In this document: positions 60,774-64,000 of the stretch, in pieces | How positions within the stretch are numbered: position 1 is the first letter of the stretch | How the letters are laid out: each line of letters begins with the position of its first letter | Source of the DNA: Hemicentrotus pulcherrimus | Taxonomy: Eukaryota > Echinodermata > Echinoidea > Camarodonta > Strongylocentrotidae | Length of the DNA stretch: 64,000 bases | NCBI GenBank assembly: GCA_003118195.1 | Contig: BEXV01000111.1 | Span: 106,893 to 170,892 of the forward strand | Direction: 5' to 3' | The notes under the pieces: generated by a model | Databases searched by the model: none | Told to the model about the DNA's origin: nothing | The model's input: the letters and a program-made list of their open reading frames with translations, nothing else | Program-made: the position numbers and the translations under genes

Positions 60774-60798
60774 CTTCCTCACAAATCATGTGAGGAAG
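60774..60798. repeat. Perfect 10-bp hairpin next to the 14-bp one
   Basis: cttcctcaca and tgtgaggaag pair around loop aatca, 58 bp from the previous hairpin. Confidence 0.65.
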
Positions 60799-62807
60799 CA
60801 GTGCTCTACCAAATATTATATTTCAACCAAGATCTTACAGGGGGAAAACACCTGTTGTTGAAAATGTATTTTGAATATTTGTAATACAAGGAGTTGTTAA
60901 ACAAAATATAAGATAATATGAGAATATACAGTGAAAAAATTGTCATATTTGACCAATTTTAAAAAAGAAAACATACAAGACTTTTGATGAAAGTCCCACA
61001 CTGAACACATAAAAATGTATAGCATTTCATAAATTTGTTACAAAAATATTTATCTTTTGATACAAACAAACAAACAAGTTATACATGAAATAGCACCTTA
61101 CTAACAGCCAAGTTTTAGTTAACTAAAGGGATCAAGTTCTGTGCTATTCAGTTAATAAACTGTGAATTATTCAGTTCTGTAATCTCATTTCTCATTTCTT
61201 CACAATTGATTTTTTCCCAATCTCTTTGGACTTTGTTTTATTTCTAATACAGTATAGAACATCTTCAAACAATTCATGAGAATGTTATTGAATTAAATAC
61301 ACAGTCTAGAACAAAATAGGTAAACTCTATAACCTGGTGCATCTTGTCAAGTAGAATATCTGAGAGAAATTAATAAAATATAATTTAATATTTACAGATC
61401 TCGGAGGGATTGTAGCAAAAATATCACAACATAAGAGCATATTTCATTTCGCTCATCTCAAAACACGTAACCATAAAAGTGTTAAGAAGACTAGATGTCA
61501 TCAAAAGTCACTAAAAGACATTAAATTTAGGTATCACGAGAAATGATAATAATTCTAATTAAACATTGCATATAAGTGAATATGAATATAAACCAACAAA
61601 AACACTTGCAGTGATATTATGACGGAAGAATTCAATTTCACCTCAAGTGGAAGTAGAAGTAGAAGATGAAATTACAAAAATATGGCCTTTTGTTCAATTA
61701 ATAGCAATATTAAAGAACAATATAAACAAAGTCTGTATAAAAATGATAATAAAAATAACTTCATTCATTGAACTGATTAAAGACTATTGTAGCTATATGC
61801 CATAGTCAATGTTGTAACAATGCATGTTTTTCATACATTTCTAATACATTTCAATGTCATACTTTATGACTCCAATAATTGTTTTGGATCATTTTTTCCA
61901 TTTGTAATGATATCATTATCTTTATCATCACTGTAATCATTTTCAAATAAAAAATTATAGGATAATGAGGTAACCACATCAAATGCCATACACACTTAAA
62001 CTGTGTAAAACTGTGTAAACGTCTATGAGTTAACAACTCTCTGACACTCACCAACTTAAGTGATACCAGTATTTGTAATAGCTTTGTTCAGTCAATATCA
62101 ATCATGTCATCTTGATTCTATATATCAGATAAATCATGGAACAGAGCTTGCATCCAGTGTTTATTTTTTCTCTACAGGAATATAAGAAGCAGCACCAGTT
62201 ATAAAATAAAAAATGTGAGTGATTCCTTTATGTCACTGGACTAAAATATCCTGGGAAGTTAATTGATAGTTTTAAGCCATAAAGGGCCTTAAGGTCATAC
62301 TGAAAACATACTGCTAGTATCTAGGTACTAAGGTTTAACAAAGTTGAGGAATAATTAAGAGAAACAGGACACTGCAATTCACATCAATCAATTGGCTCAC
62401 ATGCAGGATGAGTTGAGTACAAATACTATGCATTAACAACAAAGTGCTACATTTTAAAGCTGTCTACTATCTATATTTGAACATGTTAAGACAAGGTTCA
62501 AGGGTATTTAATCCAGTTGCATCATGGAGTTCTTAAAGCTTTAGACCTACCATAATAAATTTGATCCATGTTAGATTGTGACCCATCCCACTGCAATCAT
62601 GAGATCGGGTCACTTTCTTTAATAGCAGATGGCATGACGCGATTGAAGACAATGATGACAGTCAACAAAATTGCTGAAATATTTTTCATGAAAGATCTGG
62701 AAGAACATATCCACCTGTAGGCTTTGGCTTGATAATCATGGGAAGGTAGTCTATGAGTTGCATCAGTATAAAGATCATCAGAGATCACTTAGTCTTTGGG
62801 AAGGTAT

Positions 62808-62924
62808 TCAGATATTAGCATCGATGGTTTCTGCAAGCTGTCTGTCAGGCTCTTCGTTGGCAGCAAGATGATACTTGACCACGGCACCAGGGTCAGATAC
62901 CAAGCGACATGCTGGACTTGCCAG
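62808..62924 (-). CDS. Last exon of the SLC26/SulP-like gene (C-terminal tail)
   Basis: Acceptor tttacag precedes CTG GCA AGT; the frame runs 38 codons from LASPACRLV to IDANI and stops at TGA 62810-62808. It enters in phase 0, matching the donor at 63792, across an 868-bp intron. The tail is hydrophilic (AANEEPDRQ) with no hydrophobic segment, as expected for a cytoplasmic C terminus after STAS. It shows no motif of its own, so its link to the upstream exon rests on phase, splice sites and strand. Confidence 0.6.
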   Translation of the reverse strand: MASPACRLVSDPGAVVKYHLAANEEPDRQLAETIDANI

Positions 62925-63792
62925 CTGTAAATGAAAGAAGAAGGAGATAAAGGATGATAAGAGCTGCTCTTTTGGGTTGTAGGTTACATGCTCTTGCCAC
63001 AATTGCTCCACGATCAATTTCCTATAAATTAACATCATTCCCAACTTCAAGGCTGGGCCCAACACTATACCTAACCTTAACCCTAAACCTGGACCTCACA
63101 GAAAACCTCATTGCAAACCTGAATCCCAACTTTTGACAACATAAAGTCTAGAGCTACTGTTGTCAGACCACCCTTTTCCCCCCTAATCAGATAATCCTAG
63201 TTTATACCAAAAAACCACACCCTATATTCATAAACCAGACTGGGCTGAAAATAGTATACCTTTAATAAACAATCACATTATAACACTGTAAACTTCCCCT
63301 TTATACACTTGTATTTATAAGAAAAATAATTTTATTTTGGCCGACGTATTTACACATATTTTAAATTGTTACATTTGATTGAATTAATTACTACAATATA
63401 TTTGACGAAAATATCATTAATCTTAATAGAATTTGTAGTAGCTGAATCTTTAAGAGTGGCAAAGATAAAAATGTGCAACAGTTTTTTCTTACAACAATTG
63501 AAAAAGTTTTTAGCAAAGAGATTTTTATTTTAAAATGTTTTTTTTTTGTCTCTCTGTTAAGTATTATACACAATTACAAAATGGCCTCAATCGAATAGAT
63601 AGCACCTGATAGGGAACTTACAATTGCTATGTTTGTTTTTTTAAAAAGCTGACTGCTTGGAAATATTTTAAATCAAAGACTACCCCTCACTATACAGCTA
63701 CATTTGTTTAAAAACAAAAATCAATATTGTAACCACTGAGAACACACTTTTACTACATGTATTTGTATTGATGAATATAGGATTGTGCATAC
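62925..63792 (-). other. Last intron of the SLC26-like gene (868 bp)
   Basis: Bordered by gtatgc and tttacag in phase 0. Contains a telomere-like tract near its 3' end; otherwise AT-rich. Confidence 0.6.
63068..63092 (-). repeat. Short degenerate telomere-like tract
   Basis: ctaaccttaaccctaaacct reads as TTAGGG-like units on the minus strand, in the last intron of the SLC26-like gene. Confidence 0.4.
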
Positions 63793-63908
63793 CAAATGAT
63801 GTTCATTGTCTACATTTTGAAGGACCGCGTCATGGAGCGTGATATAGATCTTGTCTAGACCTATCAGATCCAAGAAACCACTCTTGAACAAAAGGGCTCT
63901 AATGGGTC
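63793..63908 (-). CDS. Penultimate exon of a SLC26/SulP-like anion transporter (end of STAS domain)
   Basis: Minus-strand exon with acceptor ttgttcacag and donor gtatgc; 116 nt, phase 1 in and phase 0 out. It encodes GPIRALLFKSGFLDLIGLDK followed by IYITLHDAVLQNV. The pattern 'P.R..L..SGF...IG.D.I...LHDAVL' is the last helix/strand of STAS domains at the C terminus of SLC26/SulP transporters, as I know that family. Such proteins carry sulfate, chloride, bicarbonate or oxalate across the plasma membrane, and STAS is cytoplasmic. The membrane part lies beyond coordinate 64,000. Which SLC26 member this is cannot be told. Confidence 0.7.
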
Positions 63909-64000
63909 CTGTGAACAAATCATCAAGAAAAGGAAAAACGGTGTAACAATATTTTAAAAATGAACAGATCATACACCATTTCATTAATTTTCCGTTTATT

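Larger units (their letters stand above)
57651..62807 (-). other. AT-rich DNA downstream of the SLC26-like gene, part probably 3' UTR
   Basis: No frame of note. Many minus-strand AATAAA-like words occur (for example tttatt on the plus strand at about 62,160), so the real polyadenylation site cannot be chosen. Two hairpins and a pair of direct repeats are the only structure. Confidence 0.4.

Noticed and set aside
1..64000. CRISPR array, operon or other prokaryotic system
   Set aside because: No regularly spaced repeats, no compact genes; the DNA is clearly intron-bearing animal sequence.

Overview
The window is animal nuclear DNA: AT-rich, intron-dense and full of short non-autonomous transposons, simple repeats and a tRNA-derived SINE. 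Gene content and repeat style suggest a marine invertebrate deuterostome, most likely an echinoderm, but the species cannot be fixed from sequence alone. There are no operons, CRISPR arrays or bacterial signals. Two partial protein genes can be supported, both on the minus strand.

Region 1-41,046: the 5' part of a plexin gene, probably B-type. Seven exons with GT-AG borders and matching phases were reconstructed (41046-39953, 34398-34201, 27884-27762, 23003-22888, 16099-15976, 7568-7406, 4537-4441). They give 633 codons plus two bases: signal peptide, Sema domain, first PSI domain, and the following linker/IPT-like segment up to an FYDC motif. The rest of the receptor lies beyond coordinate 1. 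The introns (2.9-8.4 kb) hold several small transposon families, including one MITE nested in another, a 91-bp snap-back repeat, a 520-bp compound terminal-inverted-repeat element, a tRNA-SINE and long purine/pyrimidine tracts.

Region 41,047-55,400: upstream of the first plexin coding exon. No coding exon is supported. A CpG-containing stretch at about 49.8-50.26 kb ends in a good minus-strand splice donor and could be the non-coding first exon and promoter. It also holds a terminal-inverted-repeat (TIR) repeat at 46.1 kb, a 130-bp tandem duplication and a small Harbinger-like MITE.

Region 55,480-57,650: two clear transposon insertions side by side. One is a 739-bp hAT-like element with 33-bp perfect inverted repeats and a 7-bp target duplication. 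The other is a 5'-truncated, broken non-LTR retrotransposon with a 12-bp target duplication and a (GA)n tail.

Region 57,650-64,000: AT-rich DNA leading to the last two exons of a second minus-strand gene, whose product looks like the end of the STAS domain and C-terminal tail of a SLC26/SulP-type anion transporter. Some of the AT-rich DNA, with two neighbouring hairpins at 60.7-60.8 kb, may be its 3' UTR.

The two genes have unrelated jobs (cell-surface semaphorin receptor versus membrane anion transport), and nothing suggests they work together. I found no convincing new biological system. The most informative observations are the datable transposon insertions and a tandem splice acceptor in the plexin gene.
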